Source: Streptomyces griseicoloratus (GTDB lineage: Bacteria > Actinomycetota > Actinomycetes > Streptomycetales > Streptomycetaceae). From it: a DNA stretch of 46,543 bases. The DNA is taken from NCBI RefSeq assembly GCF_014534645.1, contig NZ_JACVQF010000035.1, positions 1-46,543 on the forward strand, read 5' to 3'. Shown here one piece after another: positions 33,538 to 41,595 of this stretch; positions within the stretch are counted from its first letter, which is position 1; each line of letters begins with the position of its first letter. Below the pieces are notes generated by a model. That model had not been told where the DNA came from. It did no database searches and worked only from the letters and a program-made list of their open reading frames with translations. The position numbers and the translations under genes were made by a program.

Positions 33538-34356
33538 TCAGAGGGCTTCCGCTCCGGTGAAGTGCTCCCCCACCAGGGTCCGCACCACGTCCAGGTCGCC
33601 GGCGATCAGCGCGTCCAGCAGCGCCGTGTGCTCGTGCGCGTCGGCGACCAGGTCGGCCCGTCCCCGTGCCGCGGGGGCGCCGGCCGGCGGCCACTGCGCG
33701 CGGCGGTGCAGGTCGTCCGCGACGCGGACGACCTGGTCGTTGCCGGAGAGCGCGAGCACCGCGCGGTGGAAGGCGCGGTCGGACTCGGCGTAGGTCGCCC
33801 GGCAGCCGGAGGACGCGGCCCGGACGGTGGCCTCGGCGAGGGGGCGCAGCCGGGCCCAGCGATCGGCGGGCACCGTGCGGGCCAGCCGCAGCAGCACCGG
33901 GACCTCGATCAGGGCCCGCACCTCGGCGAGTTCGGCCAGTTCCCGCGCGCCGCGCTCGACGACGCGGAACCCCCGGTTCGGGACGACCTCGACGGCGCCC
34001 TCCAGGGCGAGCTGCTGCATGGCCTCCCGCACGGGCGTGGCCGAGACCCCGAACCGCTCGCCGAGCGCGGGCGCCGAGTAGACCTCGCCGGGCCGCAGCT
34101 CGCCGGCCATCAGGGCGGTGCGCAGGGCGTCGACGATCTGGCCCCGCACGGAGGACCGCTGGACCAGGGGGCCGGGCCGCGGAGGGGCCGGTTCGGAGTG
34201 CGTGTGCTCGCCGCGCGCGGCCGGGGCGGCGTCCGCCGGGGCGCGCCGGCCGCGGTCCACGTCCGCGGCACCGGGCTGGACCGGCACCCGGACCTGTCCG
34301 GGCGCCGGGCTCCCTCCGGTCCCCGTTCCGGCGGAGCCCTGCGTGCCGTGCTTCAC
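33538..34356 (-). CDS. GntR-family regulator (FadR/FCD type)
   Basis: The 272-residue protein has a 65-residue disordered, Pro/Ala/Arg-rich N-terminus, then a GntR winged helix (VRGQIVDALRTALMAGELRP, then YSAPALGERFGVSATPVREA and VEVVPNRGFRVV). A helical FCD ligand domain follows (EVRALIEVPVLLRLARTV, YAESDRAFHRAVLALSGNDQ, DAHEHTALLDALIAGD), with the conserved D/H metal-binding positions visible. Members sense organic acids or amino acid derivatives, but the effector here is unknown. GGGAGG lies five bases before the GTG start. It converges with secDF and diverges from the fhuF-like gene. Confidence 0.88.
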   Translation of the reverse strand: MKHGTQGSAGTGTGGSPAPGQVRVPVQPGAADVDRGRRAPADAAPAARGEHTHSEPAPPRPGPLVQRSSVRGQIVDALRTALMAGELRPGEVYSAPALGERFGVSATPVREAMQQLALEGAVEVVPNRGFRVVERGARELAELAEVRALIEVPVLLRLARTVPADRWARLRPLAEATVRAASSGCRATYAESDRAFHRAVLALSGNDQVVRVADDLHRRAQWPPAGAPAARGRADLVADAHEHTALLDALIAGDLDVVRTLVGEHFTGAEAL

Positions 34357-34390
34357 GGGGTCCTCCCGGGGACGTGTCGGTACTTGAGGT

Positions 34391-34420
34391 CATTACGGCG
34401 GGTTGTCGTAGGGCCGTCAA
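34391..34420 (-). promoter_or_regulatory. Possible -35/-10 pair for the GntR gene
   Basis: Read on the minus strand, TTGACG (34420-34415) and GTAATG (34396-34391) are separated by 18 bases, 35 bases before the GntR start. The -35 is close to consensus and the -10 is weak. Confidence 0.3.
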
Positions 34421-34467
34421 GCACCATAAGCGCACCGGCCGTCAGTTCAAATCCCGAGGATCTTGGG

Positions 34468-34486
34468 TAAGGTAAGGCTTACCTTC
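34468..34486 (+). promoter_or_regulatory. Iron box (DmdR/IdeR operator) before the FhuF-like gene
   Basis: The 19-base TAAGGTAAGGCTTACCTTC matches the DtxR/IdeR/DmdR1 iron-box consensus (TTAGGTTAGGCTAACCTAA) at 14 of 19 positions. It forms the palindrome AAGGTAAG-G-CTTACCTT. It lies 39 bases before the ATG at 34526, where it would overlap the promoter. Iron-dependent repression is expected. Confidence 0.8.
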
Positions 34487-34525
34487 AAGCAGTTGGTCGT
34501 CCCGACGTGGATCGGTGGTCCCCGC

Positions 34526-35371
34526 ATGCCTGTCTCCCGCTCGGCCGTGGCGGACTCCTACGCGCGCCTGTCCGAGGTGCTTCCGGGGCTCGGCGTCACG
34601 GAGCTCGGCGCCGGGGACGAGGTCCCCGACGGCGGCGGCTGGGTGGCCGCGGCCACGCTGGCACAGGGCGGGGCCGGGCTGGAGTCCTTCCTGGCCTGGG
34701 ACGACGCCCAGGTGGTCCGCGACTACGGACAGAAGGCCCGGCCGGACGTGGTCGCGAGCTTCGGACTGCACCGCTACGCCTGGCCGGCCTGCCTGCTGGT
34801 CACCGTGCCGTGGTTCCTGCACCGCAGAGTGCCCCGCTACCCCGTGGCGAACGTCGCGTACGACCGCACCGCCGCGGACCTGCCGCTCGGCCGCATGGCC
34901 GCGCGGCCGGAGGGATTCGCCTGCCTGCCCGGCGACCCGGCCGCCGCCCTGCCCGGCGCCCGCGTGGTCGCCGGCGAGGAGGAGCTGCGGGCGGAGGTGC
35001 GGGCCGCGGTCGCCGAGCACCTGGAGCCGGTACTGGCGGGCTTCGGGCCGCGCATGCGGCGGCGCGGACGCGCCCTGTGGGGGATGGCGACCGACGAGGT
35101 CGTCGAGGGCCTGTGGTACGTCGCCCATCTGCTCGGCGAGCAGGAGCGCGCGCGGCACGAGCTGGAGCTGCTGCTGCCGGGCGCCACCCGGCCCTACGTC
35201 GGCACGGCCGCCTTCCGGGAGCTGAAGGGGCCGGACGGCCGGCCGCTGCACACCCGGGACCGGGCGAGCTGCTGCATGTTCTACACCCTGCGCCCCGAGG
35301 ACACCTGCGCCACCTGCCCGCGCACCTGCGACGCGGACCGCATCGACAAACTTCTCGCCACGGCCGGCTGA
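34526..35371 (+). CDS. FhuF-like [2Fe-2S] ferric-siderophore reductase
   Basis: The 281-residue protein ends with the FhuF-type cluster motif SCCMFYTLRPEDTCATCPRT, that is CC-x10-C-x2-C. This binds an unusual 2Fe-2S centre that reduces ferric iron released from siderophores. The rest matches the IucA/FhuF-like layout of a mixed globular domain (SFGLHRYAWPACLLVTVPWF, WGMATDEVVEGLWYVAHLLG). No signal peptide is seen, so it is cytosolic. The iron box upstream fits iron-starvation induction. The ATG at 34526 is preferred; an in-frame upstream GTG at 34463 would overlap the operator. Confidence 0.85.
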   Translation: MPVSRSAVADSYARLSEVLPGLGVTELGAGDEVPDGGGWVAAATLAQGGAGLESFLAWDDAQVVRDYGQKARPDVVASFGLHRYAWPACLLVTVPWFLHRRVPRYPVANVAYDRTAADLPLGRMAARPEGFACLPGDPAAALPGARVVAGEEELRAEVRAAVAEHLEPVLAGFGPRMRRRGRALWGMATDEVVEGLWYVAHLLGEQERARHELELLLPGATRPYVGTAAFRELKGPDGRPLHTRDRASCCMFYTLRPEDTCATCPRTCDADRIDKLLATAG

Positions 35372-35387
35372 CACCTCGCCGGCGCAA

Positions 35388-35440
35388 GGTTCTGATTCGA
35401 ACTCAACTTCCGTCTGCCACACGGGCGTTCGAGAAGAACC
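35388..35440. other. Interrupted inverted repeat with folded-RNA potential
   Basis: GGTTCT (35388-35393) pairs with AGAACC (35435-35440), then TCGAAC (35397-35402) with GTTCGA (35427-35432), and CCGT with ACGG inside, giving a three-tier stem of about 53 bases. It lies just after the FhuF-like gene and about 120 bases before the DUF2637 gene. It could terminate or stabilise the former message or act as a leader element. It is not a convincing tRNA. Confidence 0.5.
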
Positions 35441-35561
35441 GCGCCCTGGGCGCCCCCTTGCAGTCCCTTGGCGGCCTCTTGCCCCGAAACCCCCTGAGCC
35501 CCGGCGGGTTTGGGCCACGATGGCGGGCGTTACGCCCTATCCCACTGCAAGGGACCCCCAG

Positions 35562-36608
35562 ATGAGACTGACCGACATATCGCTGAACTGGCTGCTTCCG
35601 GGCGCCGTACTGCTCCTGGGCATGCTGGCGGCGGTGGCGGTGCTCGCGCGCGGCAGGCGATCCTCGGGGAAGGACGCGAGCGCGGACGACTCGTGGGAGC
35701 GTGCCGAGGAGCGCCGCAGGCGCAAGGAGGCCGTCTACGGCACCGTTTCCTATGTCCTCCTCTTCTGCTGTGCCGCGGTCGCCGCGGCGCTCTCCTTCCA
35801 CGGTCTGGTCGGCTTCGGCGAGCAGAACCTCGGCCTGAGCGGCGGCTGGCAGTACCTGGTCCCGTTCGGCCTGGACGGGGCGGCGATGTTCTGCTCCGTG
35901 CTCGCGGTGCGCGAGGCCAGCCACGGTGACGCCGCGCTCGGCTCCCGGATACTCGTGTGGACCTTCGCGTTCGCGGCCGCCTGGTTCAACTGGGTGCACG
36001 CGCCCCGGGGCGTCGGTCACGCGGGTGCCCCCCACTTCTTCGCGGGCATGTCCGTGTCGGCCGCGGTGCTCTTCGACCGGGCGCTGAAGCAGACCCGCCG
36101 GGCCGCCCTGCGCGAGCAGGGCCTGGTGCCGCGCCCGCTGCCGCAGATCCGCATCGTCCGCTGGCTGCGGGCACCGCGCGAGACGTACCGCGCCTGGTCG
36201 CTGATGCTGCTGGAGGGGGTGCGCAGCCTCGACGAGGCGGTCGAGGAGGTGCGCGAGGACAAGCGCCAGAAGGACGAGGCCCGGCAGCGCAGGCGCGAAC
36301 AGGAGCGCATGGAGCGGGCGCAGCTGAAGGCGATCAGCCGCGGCCACCGGGGCTTCGCCGGCCGCGGCGGCCGGCAGGTGGAGGTCGAGGTGCAGGCCGT
36401 GGAGCGGGGCGCGGACCGCGCGGCCGCGGAGCCTGCCATATCCCCCCAGGAGCCGTTGCCCGTACGCCACCGTCCCTCCCTGCAGGCAGTCCGGAGCGGG
36501 TCTGACCCGGTCACCGTCGACCTCACCGCGGAGGACGACACCCAGGCCCTGCCCCGGCTGGACTCCCTGGAGCGCAAGCTCAAGGACCTGGAGCAGCAGT
36601 TCGGCTAG
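35562..36608 (+). CDS. DUF2637 multi-helix membrane protein
   Basis: The 348-residue protein has hydrophobic segments near 8-28, 58-82, 98-115, 127-144 and 155-170: LLPGAVLLLGMLAAVAVLAR, SYVLLFCCAAVAAALSFHGL, LVPFGLDGAAMFCSVLAVRE, LVWTFAFAAAWFNWVHA. These are characteristic of actinobacterial DUF2637. A long charged cytosolic region (200-348) includes a probable coiled coil (EVREDKRQKDEARQRRREQE) and a terminal helix (LDSLERKLKDLEQQFG). Related proteins occur on plasmids near transfer genes as well as on chromosomes, and the function is unknown. The ATG at 35562 has AAGGGA upstream. Promoter not resolved. Confidence 0.8.
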   Translation: MRLTDISLNWLLPGAVLLLGMLAAVAVLARGRRSSGKDASADDSWERAEERRRRKEAVYGTVSYVLLFCCAAVAAALSFHGLVGFGEQNLGLSGGWQYLVPFGLDGAAMFCSVLAVREASHGDAALGSRILVWTFAFAAAWFNWVHAPRGVGHAGAPHFFAGMSVSAAVLFDRALKQTRRAALREQGLVPRPLPQIRIVRWLRAPRETYRAWSLMLLEGVRSLDEAVEEVREDKRQKDEARQRRREQERMERAQLKAISRGHRGFAGRGGRQVEVEVQAVERGADRAAAEPAISPQEPLPVRHRPSLQAVRSGSDPVTVDLTAEDDTQALPRLDSLERKLKDLEQQFG

Positions 36609-36650
36609 GCCGGCCCGCCGTGGGCGGCGGCCGGCGCGAGCCGTGCGGAC

Positions 36651-36680
36651 GAGGGGCGTGACCGGCCGGTCGCGCCCCTC
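36651..36680. terminator. Bidirectional hairpin between convergent genes
   Basis: GAGGGGCGTGACCGG (36651-36665) is complementary to CCGGTCGCGCCCCTC (36666-36680) with one wobble pair. The central bases form the loop. It sits exactly between the convergent DUF2637 and RsbW-like genes, whose stops lie 43 and 7 bases away. Confidence 0.7.
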
Positions 36681-36686
36681 GGCACG

Positions 36687-37136
36687 TCACGCCGCCTCGG
36701 CGTCCAGCTCGAACCAGACCGACTTGCCCACCCCGTGCGCCCGCACGCCCCACGCGTCCGCGAGGGACTGCACCAGCAGCAGGCCCCGGCCGTCCGTGCT
36801 CTCGCCGGGGTCGGGGACCCGCGGCCGGGGCATCCGGCCGACGAAGTCCCGCACCTCCACCCGCAGCCCGCGCGGGCCGACGGTGGCCGTCAGGACCGCG
36901 TCGTCGTCGGTGTGCACGAGCGCGTTGGTGACCAGCTCGCTGGTGAGCAGTTCCGCGATCTCCGACCGTCCGGGCCTGCCCCACTGCCGCAGCAGCTCGC
37001 GCAGCGCCCGGCGGGCCTCGGGCACCGCGCGCAGGTCCGCCCGCCCGAGTCTGCGCCTGAGCCGGGGCGCGGCCCGCCTCTCCGTGTCCCCCGTCCGCGT
37101 GCCGATGTCGCTCCCCTTCCCCTCGAACACGTTCAC
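36687..37136 (-). CDS. RsbW-like ATP-binding protein (HATPase_c)
   Basis: The 149-residue protein is a stand-alone GHKL ATPase of the streptomycete anti-sigma/RsbW-like group. It has VPEARRALRELLRQWG, the N-box ELLTSELVTNALVHT, VEVRDFVGRMP (the D-x-G region, here D-F-V-G) and DGRGLLLVQSLADAWGV, where G1/G2 glycines lie. Such proteins can phosphorylate anti-anti-sigma factors, but no sigma factor or antagonist gene is adjacent. AAGGA lies five bases before the GTG start. It is 115 bases downstream of poxB on the same strand. Confidence 0.85.
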   Translation of the reverse strand: MNVFEGKGSDIGTRTGDTERRAAPRLRRRLGRADLRAVPEARRALRELLRQWGRPGRSEIAELLTSELVTNALVHTDDDAVLTATVGPRGLRVEVRDFVGRMPRPRVPDPGESTDGRGLLLVQSLADAWGVRAHGVGKSVWFELDAEAA

Positions 37137-37251
37137 GGGAATCCTTGCCCGTGCGGACCCCGGGCAGTCATGCCGAATCCCCGACGGCCGGGTGTTCGGC
37201 CACGCGGAGGGGCGATGTGGCCGGATCCCGCCGGGAGCACGGCCGCCCGCG

Positions 37252-38994
37252 TCACGGTCGCGGGACGTTGCGCAGGTTGGACCGGGCCATCTGCAGCATG
37301 CGGCCGACCCCTCCGTCCAGGACGATCTTCGAGGCGGACAGGGCGAAGCCGGTCACCATCTCGGCGCTGATCTTCGGCGGGATGGAGAGGGCGTTGGGGT
37401 CGGTGACGACGTCGACCAGGGCCGGGCCCTTGTGCTTGAAGGCGGACTTCAGCGCCCCGGCGAGCTCCTTGGGCTTCTCCACCCGCACCCCGTGGGCGCC
37501 GCACGCCCGGGCGACGGCGGCGAAGTCGGGGTTGGTGTTGGCCGTGCCGTGCGAGGGCAGGCCGGCGACCAGCATCTCCAACTCGACCATGCTGAGGGAG
37601 GAGTTGTTGAACAGGACGACCTTCACCGGCAGGTCGTACTGGACGAGGGTGAGGAAGTCGCCCATCAGCATGGAGAATCCGCCGTCGCCGGACATGGAGA
37701 CGACCTGCCGGTGCCGGTCGGTGAACTGCGCGCCGATCGCCATCGGCAGCGCGTTCGCCATCGACCCGTGCGAGAAGGAACCGATGATGCGGCGGCGCCC
37801 GTTGGGCGAGATGTAGCGGGCGGCCCAGACGTTGCACATCCCGGTGTCGACGGTGAAGACCGCGTCGTCGTCGGCCATCTCGTCGAGCACGGCGGCGACG
37901 TACTCGGGGTGGATCGGGACGTGCTTGTCGACCTTGCGGGTGTAGGCCTTGACCACGCCCTCCAGGGCGTCGGCGTGCTTCTTCAGCATCCGGTCGAGGA
38001 ACTTGCGGTCCTTCTTCTCCTTCACGCGCGGGATCAGACAGCGCAGGGTCTCCCGCGCGTCGCCCCACACCGCCAGGTCCAGCTTGGAGCGCCGGCCCAG
38101 GTTCTCGGGCCGGACGTCGATCTGGGCGATCTTCACGTCGTCGGGCAGGAAGGCGTTGTACGGGAAGTCCGTGCCGAGCAGGATCAGCAGGTCGCACTCG
38201 TGGGTGGCCTCGTAGGCGGCGCCGTAGCCGAGCAGGCCGCTCATGCCGACGTCGAACGGGTTGTCGTACTGGATCCACTCCTTGCCGCGCAGGGCGTGCC
38301 CCACGGGGGACTTGACCTTCTGCGCGAACTCCATGACCTCGGCGTGCGCACCCGCCGTGCCGCTGCCGCAGAACAGGGTGACCTTGCCGGCGGCGTCGAT
38401 CAGCTTCACCAGCTTGTCGATCTCCTCGTCGCCGGGGCGGACCGTCGGCCGGGAGGTGACGAGGGCGGTCTCGGCGGCCTTCTCGGGGGCGGGCTGGTCG
38501 GCGATGTCGCCGGGCAGGGAGACGACGCTGACACCGGATCGGCCGATCGCGTTCTGGATGGCGGTGTCGAGCAGCCGGGGCATCTGCTTGGGGCTGGAGA
38601 TCAGCTCGCTGTAGTGGCTGCACTCGCGGAAGAGCTGGTCCGGATGGGTCTCCTGGAAGTAGCCGAGGCCGATCTCGCTGGAGGGGATGTGCGAGGCGAG
38701 GGCGAGGACGGGGGCCATGGAGCGGTGGGCGTCGTAGAGCCCGTTGATGAGGTGCAGGTTGCCGGGGCCGCAGGAGCCGGCGCACGCGGTGAGCTTCCCG
38801 GTGATCTGGGCCTCCGCGCCGGCCGCGAAGGCGGCGGTCTCCTCGTGCCGCACGTGCACCCAGTCGATGCCCTTGTGGCGGCGCACGGCGTCCACGACCG
38901 GGTTGAGGCTGTCGCCGACGACGCCGTACAGGCGCTCGACTCCGGCGCGGACGAGGATGTCGACGAACAGTTCGGCGACGTTCTGTTTGGCCAT
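37252..38994 (-). CDS. poxB: Pyruvate dehydrogenase (quinone) / pyruvate oxidase
   Basis: The 580-residue ThDP enzyme has three domains. The N-terminal PYR domain has VRHEETAAFAAGAEAQ with the cofactor-activating glutamate near 51, and ACAGSCGPGNLHLINGLYDA. A central FAD/nucleotide domain follows (VTLFCGSGTAGAHAEVMEFA, LLILLGTDFPYNAFLPDDVK). The C-terminal PP domain has the ThDP motif SMSGDGGFSMLMGDFLTLVQ ending in FNN. It matches E. coli PoxB (572 residues) block for block, including IPSSEIGLGYFQETHP. It oxidatively decarboxylates pyruvate to acetate with electrons to quinone. A phosphate-dependent pyruvate oxidase is the alternative. Ribosome site is weak. Confidence 0.9.
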   Translation of the reverse strand: MAKQNVAELFVDILVRAGVERLYGVVGDSLNPVVDAVRRHKGIDWVHVRHEETAAFAAGAEAQITGKLTACAGSCGPGNLHLINGLYDAHRSMAPVLALASHIPSSEIGLGYFQETHPDQLFRECSHYSELISSPKQMPRLLDTAIQNAIGRSGVSVVSLPGDIADQPAPEKAAETALVTSRPTVRPGDEEIDKLVKLIDAAGKVTLFCGSGTAGAHAEVMEFAQKVKSPVGHALRGKEWIQYDNPFDVGMSGLLGYGAAYEATHECDLLILLGTDFPYNAFLPDDVKIAQIDVRPENLGRRSKLDLAVWGDARETLRCLIPRVKEKKDRKFLDRMLKKHADALEGVVKAYTRKVDKHVPIHPEYVAAVLDEMADDDAVFTVDTGMCNVWAARYISPNGRRRIIGSFSHGSMANALPMAIGAQFTDRHRQVVSMSGDGGFSMLMGDFLTLVQYDLPVKVVLFNNSSLSMVELEMLVAGLPSHGTANTNPDFAAVARACGAHGVRVEKPKELAGALKSAFKHKGPALVDVVTDPNALSIPPKISAEMVTGFALSASKIVLDGGVGRMLQMARSNLRNVPRP

Positions 38995-39042
38995 GGTTCT
39001 CGCGTGCCCCTTCGGTCTCCCGTGCTCCCTGGCATTCCCTGC

Positions 39043-39054
39043 CCTCCATGGAGG
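39043..39054. promoter_or_regulatory. 12-base perfect palindrome upstream of poxB
   Basis: CCTCCATGGAGG is a perfect palindrome lying 48-60 bases before the poxB ATG and just after the stop of the PP2C-like gene. It could be an operator or simply a weak hairpin. Confidence 0.3.
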
Positions 39055-39068
39055 CACAGCGAGCGCCG

Positions 39069-41309
39069 TCACGCCTCCCAAACGGCGGCGGCCGTGCGGT
39101 CGTCGGCGTAGCCCTTGACCCGGACCCGGGTGTCGGCGAGGAACGCGGCGAGGCCCGGCGGGGTGGGGCCGGACCACCGGCGGGCGAGGAGTCCGCCCAG
39201 TTCGGGCTCGCCGGCCAGCGGCTCGGCCAGGCCCGCGGTGCACATCAGGAGCACATCACCCGGGCGGGCGACGGAGGCGCGGAAACGGAAGGGCCTCGGG
39301 GGTGGTCCTGGGGAGGCGTCCTCGTAGGGGCCGGGCGGTGTGGTGATGCCCAGGTCCATGGTGAGCCGGTCGCCCTCGGGCGTCCCGGAGGACTGCGAGC
39401 CGAAGCCGACGACCGGCTCGCCGGTGACGTCCCCGGCCCGTGGCTCGATGTCCTGCCAGGCGCCGTCCCGCAACCGGAACAGCCCGCCCTCGCCGGCGCC
39501 GAAGAACACGCGCGTACGGCACCGGGGATCGGCGGGCAGCAGCAGGCAGCGCAGGGTGGCGGCGTACTCGTCCGGGTCGAGGCCCTGCTCGGCGGCACGG
39601 GCCCGGAGCTTGCCGAGGCTGCGGTCGGTCAGGCGGTGCAGACCGGACTTCAGGTCGCCGCGCCGGGCGGCCCGCAGGTCCTCCACGAGGCGGGCCCGGC
39701 TGCGGCCGACGGCCCGGCCGATCCACTGGCAGGCCTCGGCGGCGGCCCGGTGCGCCCCGGGCGTGCCGCGGGTACCGGTCGCCATAGCCACCAGGATCAG
39801 CGCCTGCTCCCCCGCGCCGAAGCGGGCGGTGAGCAGCGCGTCGCGGCGCGGGTCGCCGCGGTAGCGCGCGGAGTCCCCGCGCACGGAGACGGCCCGCAGC
39901 GTGCAGGCCCCGTACCGGGCGCCGTCCAGCACGGTGTCCGCGACCAGCTCGTCGAGCCCGTCGGGGTCGGCGGCCGGCAGCGCGGTGGGTTCGGGATCGT
40001 AGGTGGGCGGTCCGGAGCCGACGTGATCGGGCGCCGACTCGACGTCGGCGAAGTCCACGGGGACGTCGCTGACGTCCGGGACCGTTGCGGGGCCGGGGCC
40101 GTCGACCGGGCCGCCTTCGGCCCCTCGCGGAGCCGGAACGAGCCGTCCTGGGACCTCCGGGGCGGCCGGGGCGCCCGGGCCGGCCGGGGCCGCCGGGGGG
40201 TCGCCGAAGCCCGCCTCCGACGACGCCTCGACCGCGCTCGGGGGTTCGCCCCCGGGTGCGGCCGGGGGCTGCGGGGGCGGGGGCGGAGGCGGGTCCGCAG
40301 GTATCCGGGGCCCGGCGGGCGGCCACGGCCCGCCGCCCTGCCCCGTGCCGTCGTACGAATCGGGCTCCGCCGTCCGCGGGATCCTCGGGCCGGGCGGGAA
40401 GGTCACCGGCCCGCTCGGTGCACCGGCCGGCGGCTCCCAGGGTGCACGCCCCGCAGACGGACCAGCACGTCCAGGCCCAGCCCCGGCACCGCCGACCCGG
40501 CCCGAAGGGCTCCCGCCGCCCGCGCGGCCCGCAGGATCCCCGCCGGCACGCCCCGCAGTGGGCCCTGCATCGACACGGCCCGGCACGACTCCCCTACCGC
40601 CGGCCTGATCCGGTGGGGCACCCACACCACCGGCACCGCCCGGAGCGGCGCCTCCGCCGTTACGGTCCCGTACGGAGCCCGTGCCATCGACACGGCCCGG
40701 ACCGGCACCTCCACCAGCACGGCCCGGACCGGCCCCCGTGCCGCTGGCCTGATCCGGTAGGGCTCCCGTGCCACCGGCACCGTCCCGTACGGACCCCATG
40801 CCGTCGGCATCGCCCGGACCGGCACCTCCACCGACGCGGCCCGGTACGGCTCCCGTGTCCCCGGCCGCGTCCGGTGGGGCGCCCACGCCGTCGGTGCTGT
40901 CCGGAGCGGTGCTTCCGCCGGGACGGTCCCGGGTCGGCCCCTTGCCGTCGGTGCGGGCCGGTGCGGCGTCTTCGCCTGCGCGGGGCGGAGGGACGGTGGG
41001 ATTCGCCGGGCCGGTGGGCGTCACGGGGGCCGGCGGGTCCGTCCGAGGGGCGTCGGGGGGCGCTCCGGAGGCCGCCGGAGGCGTCGGTGTCCGCCAGGGG
41101 GGCCGGTCGGTGGTCGGTGGTGGTTGCCGTTCGTCCCAGGTTCCCGGAGCCGGGCCCGGTGGGCCCTCCACCGCCTGCGTCGCCGAGGCGAACCGGTCCT
41201 CCAGGGAATCCGGCGCGGTCGTGGGGCCCGTGTCGCCGGTGGAGTCGTCGTACAGCCTGCCCCACCATTCGTCCTCATGGCCGGTGGGCCTTCCCCCCTG
41301 CTGGCTCAT
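39069..41309 (-). CDS. PP2C-like protein with a 400-residue disordered repeat region; probable pseudophosphatase
   Basis: The 746-residue protein begins MSQQGGRPTGHEDEWWGRLY. Residues of about 60-460 are Gly/Ala/Pro-rich and repetitive, including a proline run near residue 345. Residues of about 475-746 have the PP2C fold pattern: RRDALLTARFG (first aspartate kept), LILVAMATGTRG where DG-x-GG is expected (T511), GDVLLMCTAGLAEPL where SDGL is expected (A692), and DDRTAAAVWEA (last aspartate kept). Two of four metal-binding aspartates are therefore missing, so catalysis is doubtful. A regulatory or binding role is more likely. GGGGG precedes the ATG. It diverges from a HTH regulator. Confidence 0.82.
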   Translation of the reverse strand: MSQQGGRPTGHEDEWWGRLYDDSTGDTGPTTAPDSLEDRFASATQAVEGPPGPAPGTWDERQPPPTTDRPPWRTPTPPAASGAPPDAPRTDPPAPVTPTGPANPTVPPPRAGEDAAPARTDGKGPTRDRPGGSTAPDSTDGVGAPPDAAGDTGAVPGRVGGGAGPGDADGMGSVRDGAGGTGALPDQASGTGAGPGRAGGGAGPGRVDGTGSVRDRNGGGAAPGGAGGVGAPPDQAGGRGVVPGRVDAGPTAGRAGGDPAGRAGGGSPSGRVGGAGAGPGRAGPSAGRAPWEPPAGAPSGPVTFPPGPRIPRTAEPDSYDGTGQGGGPWPPAGPRIPADPPPPPPPQPPAAPGGEPPSAVEASSEAGFGDPPAAPAGPGAPAAPEVPGRLVPAPRGAEGGPVDGPGPATVPDVSDVPVDFADVESAPDHVGSGPPTYDPEPTALPAADPDGLDELVADTVLDGARYGACTLRAVSVRGDSARYRGDPRRDALLTARFGAGEQALILVAMATGTRGTPGAHRAAAEACQWIGRAVGRSRARLVEDLRAARRGDLKSGLHRLTDRSLGKLRARAAEQGLDPDEYAATLRCLLLPADPRCRTRVFFGAGEGGLFRLRDGAWQDIEPRAGDVTGEPVVGFGSQSSGTPEGDRLTMDLGITTPPGPYEDASPGPPPRPFRFRASVARPGDVLLMCTAGLAEPLAGEPELGGLLARRWSGPTPPGLAAFLADTRVRVKGYADDRTAAAVWEA
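40430..41010. repeat. Degenerate minisatellite inside the PP2C-like gene
   Basis: The DNA consists of diverged units of about 27-36 bases that encode variants of GGxGAxPGRx and GTGSVRDxxGG. Two longer near-copies read GGGAGPGDADGMGSVRDGAG and GGGAGPGRVDGTGSVRDRNG. The array keeps the reading frame throughout. Copy number probably varies between strains. Confidence 0.65.
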
Positions 41310-41352
41310 GCCCCCAATTGTCCACCGCACAGGGCCCGGTGAAACGGCGCAT

Positions 41353-41365
41353 CCGGAAATTCCGG
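41353..41365. promoter_or_regulatory. Palindrome in the divergent promoter region
   Basis: CCGGAA-A-TTCCGG is a perfect 13-base palindrome, 44 bases before the start of the PP2C-like gene in a 286-base divergent region (41310-41595). It may be the operator of the adjacent HTH protein. No other strong signal was found in that region. Confidence 0.4.
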
Positions 41366-41595
41366 CGGTCCGCGGCGCACCGGACCGCGTGTCGGGTGAG
41401 GGGTCGAACAGCGATGCGCTGGAGGCCGCCGGACGGCCCCACCCCCCACGGGAGGACCGCCGGCGACGGTGACGCCACCTTGGCAGAGTGACCGGCGGTA
41501 CGGCGATGATGTCCCGAGGCGGGTTTGCGCCGTGGCCGTTTTCCGCCACGGGGCGGCATCGCGAGGTCACGGGTCCGAGGGAGGGGCGGCACCTG

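Noticed and set aside
34440-34470. T-arm-like GTTCAAATCCCGAG, as in a tRNA 3' end
   Set aside because: No matching acceptor, D-arm or anticodon arm could be built around it. It lies in the promoter region beside the iron box.
35383-35462. Possible minus-strand tRNA with a 7-base acceptor (TGCAAGG/CCTTGCG) and TTCGAATC loop
   Set aside because: The T-stem has two mismatches and no proper D-arm or anticodon arm forms. The three-tier hairpin explains the pairing better.
40430-41010. CRISPR-like array
   Set aside because: Units are degenerate, unevenly spaced and keep a reading frame. There are no identical repeats with unique spacers and no cas genes.
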